Below are positions 17,825 through 28,101 of a stretch of DNA of 64,000 bases, one piece after another. A program made the position numbers and the translations under genes. The DNA comes from Virgibacillus halodenitrificans JCM 12304 (lineage in GTDB: Bacteria > Bacillota > Bacilli > Bacillales > Amphibacillaceae), in assembly GCF_001310895.1 (NCBI RefSeq), contig NZ_BAZS01000012.1, positions 1-64,000 on the forward strand, given 5' to 3'. The stretch's first letter is position 1. Every line of letters starts with the position of its first letter. The notes beneath the pieces are model-generated. The model made no database searches and had not been told where the DNA came from. It saw only the letters and a program-made list of their open reading frames with translations.

Positions 17825-18666
17825 ATGGTTAATAATCCATATGAAAATAAAGTAATGCCAATGACTTCTGTAGGAAATGGTAATGTTCGTCTCTTGGCTA
17901 ATGATGTTCACTGTTTCACGAACCAGGTTGTGAATTTATGCTTTGTTGGAAGTAAAGATCATTGGGTATTAGTAGATGCGGGAATGCCTAGATCAGCAGA
18001 GGACATAGAAAAAGAAGCAGAAAAATTATTTGGAAAAAACAGCAAACCTGAAGCAATCATTTTAACACATGGTCATTTTGATCATGTAGGGTCAGCTGCA
18101 GAGCTTTTGAGGAGATGGGACGTGCTGTATACGCTCATCCACTGGAAATCCCTTATATTACAAACGAAACCAGCTATCTGGAGCCCGATCCAACCGTTGC
18201 TGGTGGGTTAGTAGCAAAGTTATCGAAATACTTTCCGAATGAACCTATAGATTTAAGTGGTTATGTTCATGAATTACCGGTTGATGGAACAATTCCTCAT
18301 ATGCCTGATTGGAAATGGTATCATACACCAGGGCATACACCAGGCCATGTTTCTCTATTCCGTGAATCAGACAATACCTTGATAGCTGGAGATGCGTTCA
18401 CGACGGTAAAACAGGATGAAATGTTTGAGGTGATTAAGCAAGAAAAAGAGATAAATGGTCCACCAAAATATTTCACTCCTGATTGGAAAGCTGCTGAAAA
18501 CTCTGTAAAGAAGTTAGCATCATTAAATCCTCTTCATGCAGTTACAGGCCATGGAATCCCTATGCTGGGAGATGAACTTCAGCAAGAATTGGATAAATTA
18601 ACACGTAACTTCCAGGAAATTGCAGTACCTGAGCATGGCAAGTACGTGAGAGAAGAAAAAGATTAA
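17825..18666 (+). CDS. Metallo-beta-lactamase-fold hydrolase, frameshifted
   Basis: An MBL-fold metallohydrolase of unknown substrate. The HxHxDH metal motif is HGHFDH (about residues 82-87), with later ligands in TPGHTPGHVS and GDAFTT and a final TGHG. The frame as written stops at 18211, while the second half is open in another frame to 18666. Adding one G after 18124 restores WDVAVYAHPLEIPY, the stretch expected in this family, and gives about 280 residues. GGAGGTG precedes the ATG. The gene is probably intact in the living cell, but I cannot exclude a true frameshift. Confidence 0.85.
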
Positions 18667-19091
18667 TTATGCAGGATAACTGATAGCTCGTCATGAGACA
18701 ATGGATCTATTGCGAATGTTGGAGTACAAGCTTTATCTGTACATGAATAGCAGGAGTAAAATGCGAACTAACTAAAAATATAGAGGCTGCGTAAATCACC
18801 GCTACGGGGAAATATTCCGCTTTCCGCGGGCGGTTGATGATCATCAAAATGTATTAAAATATATTTTAGTAGTGTATCTTTTAGAAACAGTAATTTACAA
18901 TACTTACAGTTACTTCGCAGTCTATTTATATTGCGAATCATTGAATAACCTCAAAATATTAGAAAGAATAAATAAAGGTAAGAGAGTGGTCCATGTCGGT
19001 AGTACATGAATCACTCTCTTATTCAATGTTACCTTTTTCTTTTAGTAAAATATTCCGCGCGTTCTCAAACCACCAATCAAAATGAAAACTG
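18667..19091. other. Intergenic region with a degenerate repeat fragment and a stem-loop
   Basis: Positions 18781-18925 hold a decayed piece reminiscent of the mosaic repeats (TCCGCTTTCCGCGGGC and a later TTCGCAGT end). A stem-loop at 18979-19022 with arms near AAGAGAGTG and CACTCTCTT may terminate transcription for either side. No gene is apparent. Confidence 0.4.
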
Positions 19092-20681
19092 TTACTTCTC
19101 TTTTTTCTGTTTTTCTAATATTTCTTTACGATTAATGTGAATGGTTGGTGATCGGTAGTCTTTCGATGCCCGAATATCATTGTTCGAGGCCTTCATGAAC
19201 GACCATGCTAGTAGGAACATAATGAAAATAACTGGGAAACCAGCTACGATACTCGCTGTCTGCAGTACTTCCAAATCACCAATAAACATAAGAACCAATG
19301 GCAACAGACATAGAGTGAATGCCCAGAAGAGACGATTCCACTTCAGTGGTTCTGATTGAACGTTTTTTTGTACAACAGATGCTAAAATATAGGATGAAGA
19401 GTCAAAAGTAGTTGCTAGAAATACGATAGCAAGTACGGTAAATATCCCGACAATAATAGATGACATCGGTAACTGGTGTAAAATAGCAATAATCGCTGCT
19501 GGAGCTCCAAACTCATTCATGAATCCAATAACATCAAATGCTCCGGAAAGCTGAAGATAAAGACCAAAGTTACCCATAATCCCAAAGAATAGTAAAGATC
19601 CAATTGTACCGTAAATCATTGTACCGAGTATCATTTCTTTTATTGTTCTGCCTCTGGAAATACGGGCAACAAACAACCCGACAAATGGAGCATAAACTAC
19701 CCACCATGCCCAGTAGAAAACAGTCCAAGATTCAGGGAATTTCGTTTCAGTAAACCCACCCATATTTCGGAAGGGTTCCAGCCAGGTGGCCATACTAAAG
19801 AAATTATCTAATATGAGACCAATACTTGTGAAAGTAGTTTCACTGATAAATACAGTTGGTCCAAAAATAAAGATAAATGCCAAGATAAAAATTGCCAACC
19901 ACAGGTTAACATCACTTAAAACCTTAATTCCTCTGCTTAGACCAGAATACGAACTGATAGCAAAAATAGCAGTACATATTAACATGATGACAGCTTTTAA
20001 ACCAAGGGTCACAGGGATTCCGGTAAGATCATGAATACCTTCAGCAATCATTGGAGTACCAAGTGCCAATGTTGTACCAGCCCCACCCATTAGTCCAAAC
20101 ATAAATAATACATCAATAACCACACCGAGAGGAGTATCAACCAGATTCCCTAATACGGGGCGAACAGCTTCACTGATTTTTAGGACAGGTTTTTTTCTAA
20201 CATAATAGAAGTAGGCAATAGGTAAGGCGGGTAAAGTGTAGATGGCCCAAGCGATAGGCCCCCAATGAAAAATACCATAAGTAGAAGCCCAAGAAATTGC
20301 TTCCTTTGATTCTGGAGTTAAACCAAAAGGAGGACCTTGATAGTAGTAAGCCCATTCAATCATTCCCCAATACAAAATACTTGAGCCAATACCTGCGGCA
20401 AATAACATGGCAGCCCAAGAAAAAGTTCCGAATTCTTTCTTTTCTTCTCGATTACCTAACTTTATTTGCCCATTCTTACTAAATGCGACAAAGATAAGAA
20501 ATACAAATGCCAATAAACCCAACAACAGATAAAGTATTCCAAAGTTTCCTGTCATAAACTTATTTGCTTCATTAACAACCTGTGCTCCTGCCTCTGGAAA
20601 AATAATAAGAGGTATAGAAACAGCAAGTAATAAAATTAAGGCACTGATAAACGTTGGCCAATCAATTAATCTTGCTTTCAT
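19092..20681 (-). CDS. BCCT-family carnitine/betaine transporter (CaiT-like)
   Basis: A 529-residue transporter with twelve predicted helices. The block GAGIGSSILYWGMIEWAYYY-like near residues 90-120 and the tryptophan-rich YWAWWVVYAPFVGLFVARISRGRT segment (about 325-350) are the BCCT substrate site. The pattern is nearer CaiT than the sodium-coupled betaine carriers. It is divergent from cdhC-cdhA-cdhB, which makes carnitine the likely substrate, with betaine or gamma-butyrobetaine as alternatives. A 10-bp-arm inverted repeat lies in the shared control region. Confidence 0.88.
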   Translation of the reverse strand: MKARLIDWPTFISALILLLAVSIPLIIFPEAGAQVVNEANKFMTGNFGILYLLLGLLAFVFLIFVAFSKNGQIKLGNREEKKEFGTFSWAAMLFAAGIGSSILYWGMIEWAYYYQGPPFGLTPESKEAISWASTYGIFHWGPIAWAIYTLPALPIAYFYYVRKKPVLKISEAVRPVLGNLVDTPLGVVIDVLFMFGLMGGAGTTLALGTPMIAEGIHDLTGIPVTLGLKAVIMLICTAIFAISSYSGLSRGIKVLSDVNLWLAIFILAFIFIFGPTVFISETTFTSIGLILDNFFSMATWLEPFRNMGGFTETKFPESWTVFYWAWWVVYAPFVGLFVARISRGRTIKEMILGTMIYGTIGSLLFFGIMGNFGLYLQLSGAFDVIGFMNEFGAPAAIIAILHQLPMSSIIVGIFTVLAIVFLATTFDSSSYILASVVQKNVQSEPLKWNRLFWAFTLCLLPLVLMFIGDLEVLQTASIVAGFPVIFIMFLLAWSFMKASNNDIRASKDYRSPTIHINRKEILEKQKKEK

Positions 20682-20764
20682 ATTATAACATCCTTTCTAT
20701 TTTCCGAACGTTTGCTTTTTTAGATTAACAAACATAAGGGGATTAGACAACGCCTGTTATTTTA

Positions 20765-20802
20765 CATAAACTTTGTGAAATATTTATTGTATAAAGTTTA
20801 TG
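20765..20802. promoter_or_regulatory. Inverted repeat in the carnitine divergent control region
   Basis: CATAAACTTT and its exact complement AAAGTTTATG, separated by 18 bases. It lies about midway between the BCCT gene and cdhC and is a good candidate operator for a carnitine-responsive regulator. No regulator gene is adjacent. The rest of this gap is AT-rich, with no terminator. Confidence 0.5.
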
Positions 20803-20972
20803 GTAATATAACGTTAAAATCCTCTTATATACTCTTAAATACTATGTGAAATGGTGTTTTAAAATAATCTTTACTTATAGTATGGTTAATTCATAATAGA
20901 AAAATAAATAATTTCTATACTAATTAAATGACAACTAATACAATATTTAATCTGAATTTTAGGAGGAGAAAT

Positions 20973-21866
20973 ATGAATAGAAATGTAATCTTATCATGTG
21001 CTGTAACAGGAGCGGGAGAAACGACTGAAAAGAGTCCTCATGTTCCGGTAACACCGAAAGAAATTGCAGATTCTGCTATAAAAGCTGCTAAAGCTGGAGC
21101 TACAATTGCCCATGTGCATGCCCGCGATCCTGAAACTGGGAAATTAAGTCATGATGTTAAGCTTTTTCAGGAAATTGTAGAGCGAATTCGTGAAGCTGAC
21201 ACAGACGTAATTATTAATATTACTGCAGGTGGCGGTGGAGACTGGATTCCGAGTGAATCAAATCCTGCTACAGGTGCAGAGGGAACAGACATGCAAACAC
21301 CTGAGGAACGTCATGAACCTGTTGGCTTATTATTACCTGAAATCTGCACATTAGACTGTGGAAGTGTCAACTTTGGAGATCAAGTGTATATTAGTCCTAC
21401 AGATTGGCTTCGTAAACAAGCAAAACTTATTAAAGATAGCGGTGTAAAGCCAGAGTTAGAATGTTTTGACACAGGTCATATTCGATTTGCCAATCAATTG
21501 GTAAAAGAAGGGCTTATCGAGGGAGATCCGATGTTTCAGTTTTGTTTAGGGATTCCATGGGGAGCAGACGCTGATGCAGAAACATTAGCCTACATGCGGT
21601 CGCGCATTTCTGAAAATGCAACATGGGCTGCTTTCGGTATTGGTCGCATGCAAATGCCTATGGTTGCTGAATCAGTTCTTCAAGGTGGTAATGTACGAGT
21701 TGGCTTGGAGGATAACCTTTATCTGAAGAAAGGTACCTTAGCAACAAACGAACAATTGGTAGACAAAGCAGTAGGTATTGTTCAGAGCTTAGGAGCAGAT
21801 GTTATGTCACCAGCGGAAGCAAGAAGCTTTTTAAATCTGCGTAACCCGAATGGAAAGGCGGAATAA
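20973..21866 (+). CDS. cdhC: Dehydrocarnitine cleavage enzyme (BKACE family)
   Basis: A 297-residue beta-keto acid cleavage enzyme (formerly DUF849). The metal-binding HVHARDP lies near residues 48-54, with ECFDTGHI and the GIPWGADAD segment later. In the carnitine pathway the enzyme combines 3-dehydrocarnitine with acetyl-CoA to give betainyl-CoA and acetoacetate. The assignment to dehydrocarnitine rests on its partners cdhA and cdhB. Related BKACE enzymes act on other beta-keto acids. The start is ATG 20973 behind AGGAGGAG. The next gene follows after 5 bases. Confidence 0.87.
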   Translation: MNRNVILSCAVTGAGETTEKSPHVPVTPKEIADSAIKAAKAGATIAHVHARDPETGKLSHDVKLFQEIVERIREADTDVIINITAGGGGDWIPSESNPATGAEGTDMQTPEERHEPVGLLLPEICTLDCGSVNFGDQVYISPTDWLRKQAKLIKDSGVKPELECFDTGHIRFANQLVKEGLIEGDPMFQFCLGIPWGADADAETLAYMRSRISENATWAAFGIGRMQMPMVAESVLQGGNVRVGLEDNLYLKKGTLATNEQLVDKAVGIVQSLGADVMSPAEARSFLNLRNPNGKAE

Positions 21867-21871
21867 ATAAA

Positions 21872-22852
21872 ATGTCAGCAGAGAATTTGAACATACAACA
21901 AATAAAACATATTACAGTTGTCGGTACTGGTGTAATTGGTAACGGATGGATTACAAGGTTCTTGGCAAATGGTTTTACTGTTACTGCGAGTGATCCGGAT
22001 CCAAGTGCTGAGCAACGCACTCGAGAAGCAGTTGCACACGCGTGGCCATATATGGAAAAAATGGGATTGGCAGAGAATGCTTCCAAGAATAATTTATATT
22101 TTGAGCCAGATTTAACTAAAGCTGTTTCTGAAGCTGATTTCATACAAGAAAATGTACCTGAACGAGAAGAATTAAAACGAAAGGTTATTGCTGAGATTGA
22201 TAAACATGCTCCAGCAGCAACAATTATTGGTTCAAGTACTTCAGGGATTTTGCCAAGTACTTTACAGGCGGATTGCACAAATCATCCGGAACGTGTTATT
22301 GTAGCACACCCTTTTAACCCAGTATATTTGATGCCTTTGGTTGAATTGGTAGGTGGGAAAAAGACATCTGATAGTAACCTTGAAAAGGCAAGAGAATTTT
22401 ATGCGATTATGAAAATGAAGCCACTTATTGTTCAACAAGAAATTGAAGGACATATTGCAGACCGTCTGATGGAAGCAATATGGAGAGAAGCGTTACACAT
22501 TGTAAATGATGGTGTAGCTACTACAGAAGAAGTGGATGCATCTATCGTGTACGGACCTGGCTTGAGATGGGCATTAATGGGGCCATTTCTAACCCTGCAT
22601 ATGGGTGGCGGCAAGCAAGGAATGCGCCATCTATTGGAACAATTCGGCCCTGCACTCAAGCTTCCATGGACGAAACTAGAGGCTCCTGAACTAACAGATG
22701 AGCTTGCTGAAAAGGTTATTACAGGCTGTGAAACCCAAACAGAAGGTATTTCTATGGAAAAACTGGAAGAGCGTAGAGACGAATTCTTGGTCGAATTACA
22801 AGAACTATTGGAAAAGTATTGGCCTGCAGCTACAATGAATGGAAAGCTATAG
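21872..22852 (+). CDS. cdhA: L-carnitine dehydrogenase
   Basis: A 326-residue NAD-dependent enzyme of the 3-hydroxyacyl-CoA dehydrogenase fold, oxidising L-carnitine to 3-dehydrocarnitine. The Rossmann motif GTGVIGNGW lies at residues 17-25. The catalytic segment IGSSTSGI and HPFNPVYLMPLVE near 112-150 are characteristic, and the C-terminal helical domain is complete. It has the same order and spacing as cdhCAB of pseudomonads. It could be another short-chain hydroxyacid dehydrogenase if taken alone, but the neighbours favour carnitine. Confidence 0.9.
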   Translation: MSAENLNIQQIKHITVVGTGVIGNGWITRFLANGFTVTASDPDPSAEQRTREAVAHAWPYMEKMGLAENASKNNLYFEPDLTKAVSEADFIQENVPEREELKRKVIAEIDKHAPAATIIGSSTSGILPSTLQADCTNHPERVIVAHPFNPVYLMPLVELVGGKKTSDSNLEKAREFYAIMKMKPLIVQQEIEGHIADRLMEAIWREALHIVNDGVATTEEVDASIVYGPGLRWALMGPFLTLHMGGGKQGMRHLLEQFGPALKLPWTKLEAPELTDELAEKVITGCETQTEGISMEKLEERRDEFLVELQELLEKYWPAATMNGKL

Positions 22853-22867
22853 ATGGGGGACGATCAA

Positions 22868-23350
22868 ATGACAAAGTCTAAAGTAATCCTTGAAGATAAG
22901 GTTCGTGAAGAATGGATTGATTACAATGGGCATATGAACGATGCAGAGTATGTACGTGTGTTCAGTTGGGGCGTAGACCGGTTCATGAAATTAGTTGGAA
23001 TTGATGATACGTTTCGCGAAGAGAAGAATTATACGATCTTTACCATGGAAACACATGTATGTTATTTAGCGGAAATGAGCTTAAATGAACAGCTAGAGGT
23101 ACATCTGAAAATGATTGACTATGATGCAAAGCGTGTCCATGTGTTTTTTGAATTATACGGAGCTGACGGTAAACGTGCTGCTACTTCAGAACAAATGTTG
23201 ATGGGCATTGACCAGTCAACAGGAAAGGCTTCTCCATTCCCTGAAGATGTGTTTAAGCAGGTGGAAGAACTTGCGAAAAATCATACACCTGACGAAAATC
23301 CGAAAGAAGTAGGAAGAGTTATTGGTATTAAACGAAAAAATAAGCACTAG
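22868..23350 (+). CDS. cdhB: Betainyl-CoA thioesterase (hotdog fold)
   Basis: A 160-residue thioesterase of the 4HBT type, with the active-site stretch DYNGHMNDAEY near residues 16-26. It is expected to release glycine betaine from betainyl-CoA as the last step of the cdhC-cdhA-cdhB route. I chose ATG 22868 because GGGGGA stands in front. An in-frame ATG at 22853 directly follows the cdhA stop and would contain that site. A terminator closes the operon. Confidence 0.87.
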   Translation: MTKSKVILEDKVREEWIDYNGHMNDAEYVRVFSWGVDRFMKLVGIDDTFREEKNYTIFTMETHVCYLAEMSLNEQLEVHLKMIDYDAKRVHVFFELYGADGKRAATSEQMLMGIDQSTGKASPFPEDVFKQVEELAKNHTPDENPKEVGRVIGIKRKNKH

Positions 23351-23352
23351 CA

Positions 23353-23385
23353 AAAGAAGAGGCCGTTTTGTGGCCTCTTCTTTTT
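23353..23385 (+). terminator. Intrinsic terminator of the cdh operon
   Basis: Arms AAGAAGAGGCC and GGCCTCTTCTT with a seven-base loop and a T tail, directly after cdhB. Confidence 0.9.
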
Positions 23386-23552
23386 ATGATGCACTATAAC
23401 TTCCTCACTACTTATTTCTACTCACTTACCGCCATCTATTGCTTTTATTATTTTTCAAGATTTTTTAGAAAACTATATTAATTTTGATAAATATATGATA
23501 TAATCACGCTTAACATTTTCAATACTTTAGCACATAACAGGGGGAAAGCAAA

Positions 23553-24563
23553 TTGAAGAAAGTAATTGGTTTAGCAATGTTAATTGCAATGGTACTATTA
23601 TCAGCTTGTGGATCAAATAATGCTGCTGGCTCGGAAGGAGATAAAGAAAAAAGTGAAGATGCAGCAAAGAAAGAAACATACACAATAGGAGCCAGCCAAA
23701 TCGTAGAGCATCCATCACTGGACGCAGCATACGAAGGGTTTCAGGCTGCTTTAAAGGAAGCTGGATTGGATGTTGAATATGATTTTCAAAGTGCGCAAGG
23801 TGACCAAAATAATGTGAAACCAATTTCAGATAATTTTGTTGCTGATCAGGTTGATCTTATCTTTGCAAATTCCACACCAAGTGCCTTAGGAGCATTGCAA
23901 GCAACGAAAGATATCCCAATTGTATTTACCTCGGTAACCGATGCAGTCGATGCAGGATTGGTTTCTTCCATGGATGAGCCTGGGGAGAATATTACGGGGG
24001 TTGTTGATCTGCACCCAGAACAAATTGATCAAACAATCGAATTTTTAAATAAAAACTTCGCTGGTGCAACAATAGGAATGTTATATAATGCTGGAGAACA
24101 GAATTCTGTTACCCAAATCGAGGCTGTTCGTAAAGCAGCAGAGGGTACAGATCTTAAAATAGAAGAGCGCACTGTAGCAAATTCTGCTGAGGTTCAACAG
24201 GCCGCTAATTCACTTGTTAGTGACATTGATGTATTTTATATCATTACTGATAATACAGTAGTATCTGCATTGGACAGTGTGGTAGGAGTTGCAAATGAAC
24301 AGGATATCCCACTTATTGTTGGTGAACCGGATTCCTTAGCAAAAGGTGGCTTTGTCACTTTTGGTATTGACTATCATACAATAGGTTACCGGACAGGTGA
24401 AATGGCGGCACAAATTTTGCAGGGTGAAAAGAAACCAAGCGATTTCCCTGTTGAATATCCGCCTGAAATACAACTGTTTATTAATAAACAAGCAGCAGAA
24501 GAACAAAACGTAGAATGGAATGACGAATGGGATAACACAGCCCAATTTGTTGAAAATGAGTAG
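23553..24563 (+). CDS. ABC transporter substrate-binding lipoprotein (TrpX-like)
   Basis: A 336-residue lipoprotein with a signal peptide ending in the lipobox LSAC, Cys19 being the lipid-bearing residue. The rest is the ABC_sub_bind fold (YTIGASQIVEHPSLDAAYEGF, FANSTPSALGALQATKDIPIVFTSVTD). In streptococci this family (TrpX) serves tryptophan or tyrosine uptake. The substrate here is not established. The TTG start follows GGGGGAAAG. A small stem-loop separates it from the permease gene. Confidence 0.87.
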   Translation: MKKVIGLAMLIAMVLLSACGSNNAAGSEGDKEKSEDAAKKETYTIGASQIVEHPSLDAAYEGFQAALKEAGLDVEYDFQSAQGDQNNVKPISDNFVADQVDLIFANSTPSALGALQATKDIPIVFTSVTDAVDAGLVSSMDEPGENITGVVDLHPEQIDQTIEFLNKNFAGATIGMLYNAGEQNSVTQIEAVRKAAEGTDLKIEERTVANSAEVQQAANSLVSDIDVFYIITDNTVVSALDSVVGVANEQDIPLIVGEPDSLAKGGFVTFGIDYHTIGYRTGEMAAQILQGEKKPSDFPVEYPPEIQLFINKQAAEEQNVEWNDEWDNTAQFVENE

Positions 24564-24578
24564 GATAATAACTATAAC

Positions 24579-24602
24579 AGAGCCAGGAGACAACCTGGCT
24601 CT
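24579..24602 (+). terminator. Stem-loop between binding protein and permease genes
   Basis: Arms AGAGCCAGG and CCTGGCTCT with a six-base loop and only a weak T tail. It probably acts as a partial terminator or 3' stabiliser that keeps binding protein in excess over the membrane parts. Confidence 0.55.
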
Positions 24603-24650
24603 TCCTTGCACCAAATACACATATCAAATACGGAAGGAAGGGGATATACG

Positions 24651-25634
24651 ATGCTAATAGCTATGTTTGGTGCAGTAGAATCAGGAATCATTTATGCAAT
24701 AATGGCATTGGGAGTTTATTTAACCTTTCGTATTTTAGATTTCCCGGATTTAACTGTAGATGGCAGTTTCGTTACCGGAGGTGCCGTCGCAGCAATCTCA
24801 ATTATTAACGGAGTCCCACCGGTTATAGCTACTATATTTGCAATTGGAGCAGGTTTTCTTGCAGGATGTATTACCGGTTTATTGCATACAAAGGGTAAAA
24901 TTAACGCCCTGCTTGCAGGGATTCTGATGATGACTGCACTCTATTCCATTAATTTAAGGATCATGGATACGCCTACTCTATCGCTATTAAATGAAACAAC
25001 CATTTTCACCCAACTGCAAACGATTTGGGGTAATACCGGTGTTGACCAGGCCTTAAATGGTTTATTAACTGCGATGGGTGCGGATCGATTGCCAAGCACG
25101 TGGGCCTTTTTAATCGTTATGCTAGTAATTACAATCACTATAAAATTAGTAACTGATTTTTACCTTAAGACAGAAATTGGTTTAGCACTAAGAGCGATTG
25201 GTGACAACAAACGTATGATTCGCAGCTTATCAGCAAATACAGATAATCTGACAATCATTGGTGTAGGAATTTCCAATGGATTGGTAGCTCTTGCTGGTGC
25301 TTTAATTGCTCAACTTGGAGGCTTTGCAGATGTTGGAATGGGGATAGGTATGATTGTAATAGGGCTCGCCTCCGTAATTATTGGTGAGGCATTATTTGGT
25401 ACCAAAACCGTTGCCAGGGCGACTATTGCGGTAATCGGGGGAGCTATTATATATCGTATGATCGTAACAGTTGCTCTGCGTTTTGACTTTGTAGAAACAG
25501 GAGATATGAAGCTAATGACTGCTCTTATAGTAATAGCAGCATTAATTACACCTAAAATAGTACACGCGCGAAAAGAAAAGCAGCGTCGTTTACAGAAACG
25601 AGCACAACTTCATCAACATGCAAAGGGGGCGTAA
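24651..25634 (+). CDS. ABC transporter permease (TrpY-like, branched-chain-type fold)
   Basis: A 327-residue membrane protein with about eight to nine helices of the BPD_transp_2 type. A DLTVDGSF motif follows the second helix and IGDNKRMIRSLSAN lies in the coupling loop. It forms the channel for the upstream lipoprotein and downstream ATPase. ATG 24651 is preceded by GAAGGAAGGGG, while an in-frame ATG 45 bases upstream is not. The ATPase gene begins 2 bases after its stop. Confidence 0.88.
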   Translation: MLIAMFGAVESGIIYAIMALGVYLTFRILDFPDLTVDGSFVTGGAVAAISIINGVPPVIATIFAIGAGFLAGCITGLLHTKGKINALLAGILMMTALYSINLRIMDTPTLSLLNETTIFTQLQTIWGNTGVDQALNGLLTAMGADRLPSTWAFLIVMLVITITIKLVTDFYLKTEIGLALRAIGDNKRMIRSLSANTDNLTIIGVGISNGLVALAGALIAQLGGFADVGMGIGMIVIGLASVIIGEALFGTKTVARATIAVIGGAIIYRMIVTVALRFDFVETGDMKLMTALIVIAALITPKIVHARKEKQRRLQKRAQLHQHAKGA

Positions 25635-25636
25635 CT

Positions 25637-26431
25637 ATGTTGGATTTAAAAGATATTTCCATTACCTTCAATGAAGGGACTCCAGACGAGAAGAAGGCAT
25701 TGACAGATATAAATCTCAATCTTAAAAAGGGAGATTTTGTTACTATAATTGGAAGCAATGGGGCAGGAAAATCAACCTTGATGAATACTATCTCCGGTAA
25801 TCTATACCCTGATGTTGGAGATGTGTTAATCAATGGACGACAGGTTGTCCATTTACCGGAATACAAACGTTCCGCCTTTATCGGACGTGTATTTCAAGAT
25901 CCAATGGCAGGTACAGCCCCCTCGATGACAATTGAAGAAAATTTGGCAATGGCCTATGCGCGTAATAAAAAAAGAAAGCTTGTATTTGGTGTAACTAAAA
26001 AAAGGAAAGAGATGTTCCGAGACCGATTAAAGACACTGAACCTTGGTCTGGAAAACAGATTGAATGCGAAAGTAGGTTTTTTATCAGGTGGAGAAAGGCA
26101 GGCATTATCTCTTTTAATGACCACTTTTACTGACCCGGATATTTTGTTGTTAGATGAACATACAGCTGCTTTAGATCCCTCACGTGCAGCGTTAATAACA
26201 GAGCTTACAAAAGAGGTTGTCGCCAATTCAGGCCTTACTACGCTGATGGTTACACATAATATGCAGCAAGCCTTGGATTTAGGTAATCGTTTGGTAATGA
26301 TGGATAAAGGTCAAATTATTTTTGAAGTAAGCGGAAAGGCGAAGCGTGGTTTAAGGGTGGAAGATTTATTACGCGAGTTCCAGCGTATAAGAGGTGAGCA
26401 ATTCGAAAGTGATCGAGCGGTTCTGGGTTAA
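25637..26431 (+). CDS. ABC transporter ATP-binding protein (TrpZ-like)
   Basis: A 264-residue ATPase with Walker A GSNGAGKST (about residues 39-47), the signature LSGGERQA and Walker B ILLLDEHTAALDP. The H-loop is in MVTHNMQQA. It completes the three-gene transporter. The LSGGE/DEHTAALDP wording is the style of the TrpXYZ-like family. There is no strong terminator directly behind, and the convergent gdhA terminator about 80 bases on may serve it. Confidence 0.9.
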   Translation: MLDLKDISITFNEGTPDEKKALTDINLNLKKGDFVTIIGSNGAGKSTLMNTISGNLYPDVGDVLINGRQVVHLPEYKRSAFIGRVFQDPMAGTAPSMTIEENLAMAYARNKKRKLVFGVTKKRKEMFRDRLKTLNLGLENRLNAKVGFLSGGERQALSLLMTTFTDPDILLLDEHTAALDPSRAALITELTKEVVANSGLTTLMVTHNMQQALDLGNRLVMMDKGQIIFEVSGKAKRGLRVEDLLREFQRIRGEQFESDRAVLG

Positions 26432-26507
26432 TGGCTATTATAAGTCGTGGAAAAATATTAACATATATTTTAAAGCAGATTTATCGGACTTAGTTATATT
26501 CCATAAT

Positions 26508-26540
26508 AAAAGTGCTTACCACTCGGGTAAGCACTTTTTT
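26508..26540. terminator. Intrinsic terminator between ABC ATPase and gdhA
   Basis: Arms AAAAGTGCTTACC and GGTAAGCACTTTT with a short loop and T runs on both sides. Confidence 0.9.
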
Positions 26541-26548
26541 AAACTAAT

Positions 26549-28053
<1,505 letters not shown>

Positions 28054-28101
28054 AGATATAATTAATGCTATAATGAGATTAATAAAAGGTGGCGGTTAAA
28101 T

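Noticed and set aside
23386-23552. T-box or other amino-acid-responsive leader before the TrpX-like gene
   Set aside because: The gap is too short, and I see no T-box sequence, specifier loop or antiterminator.
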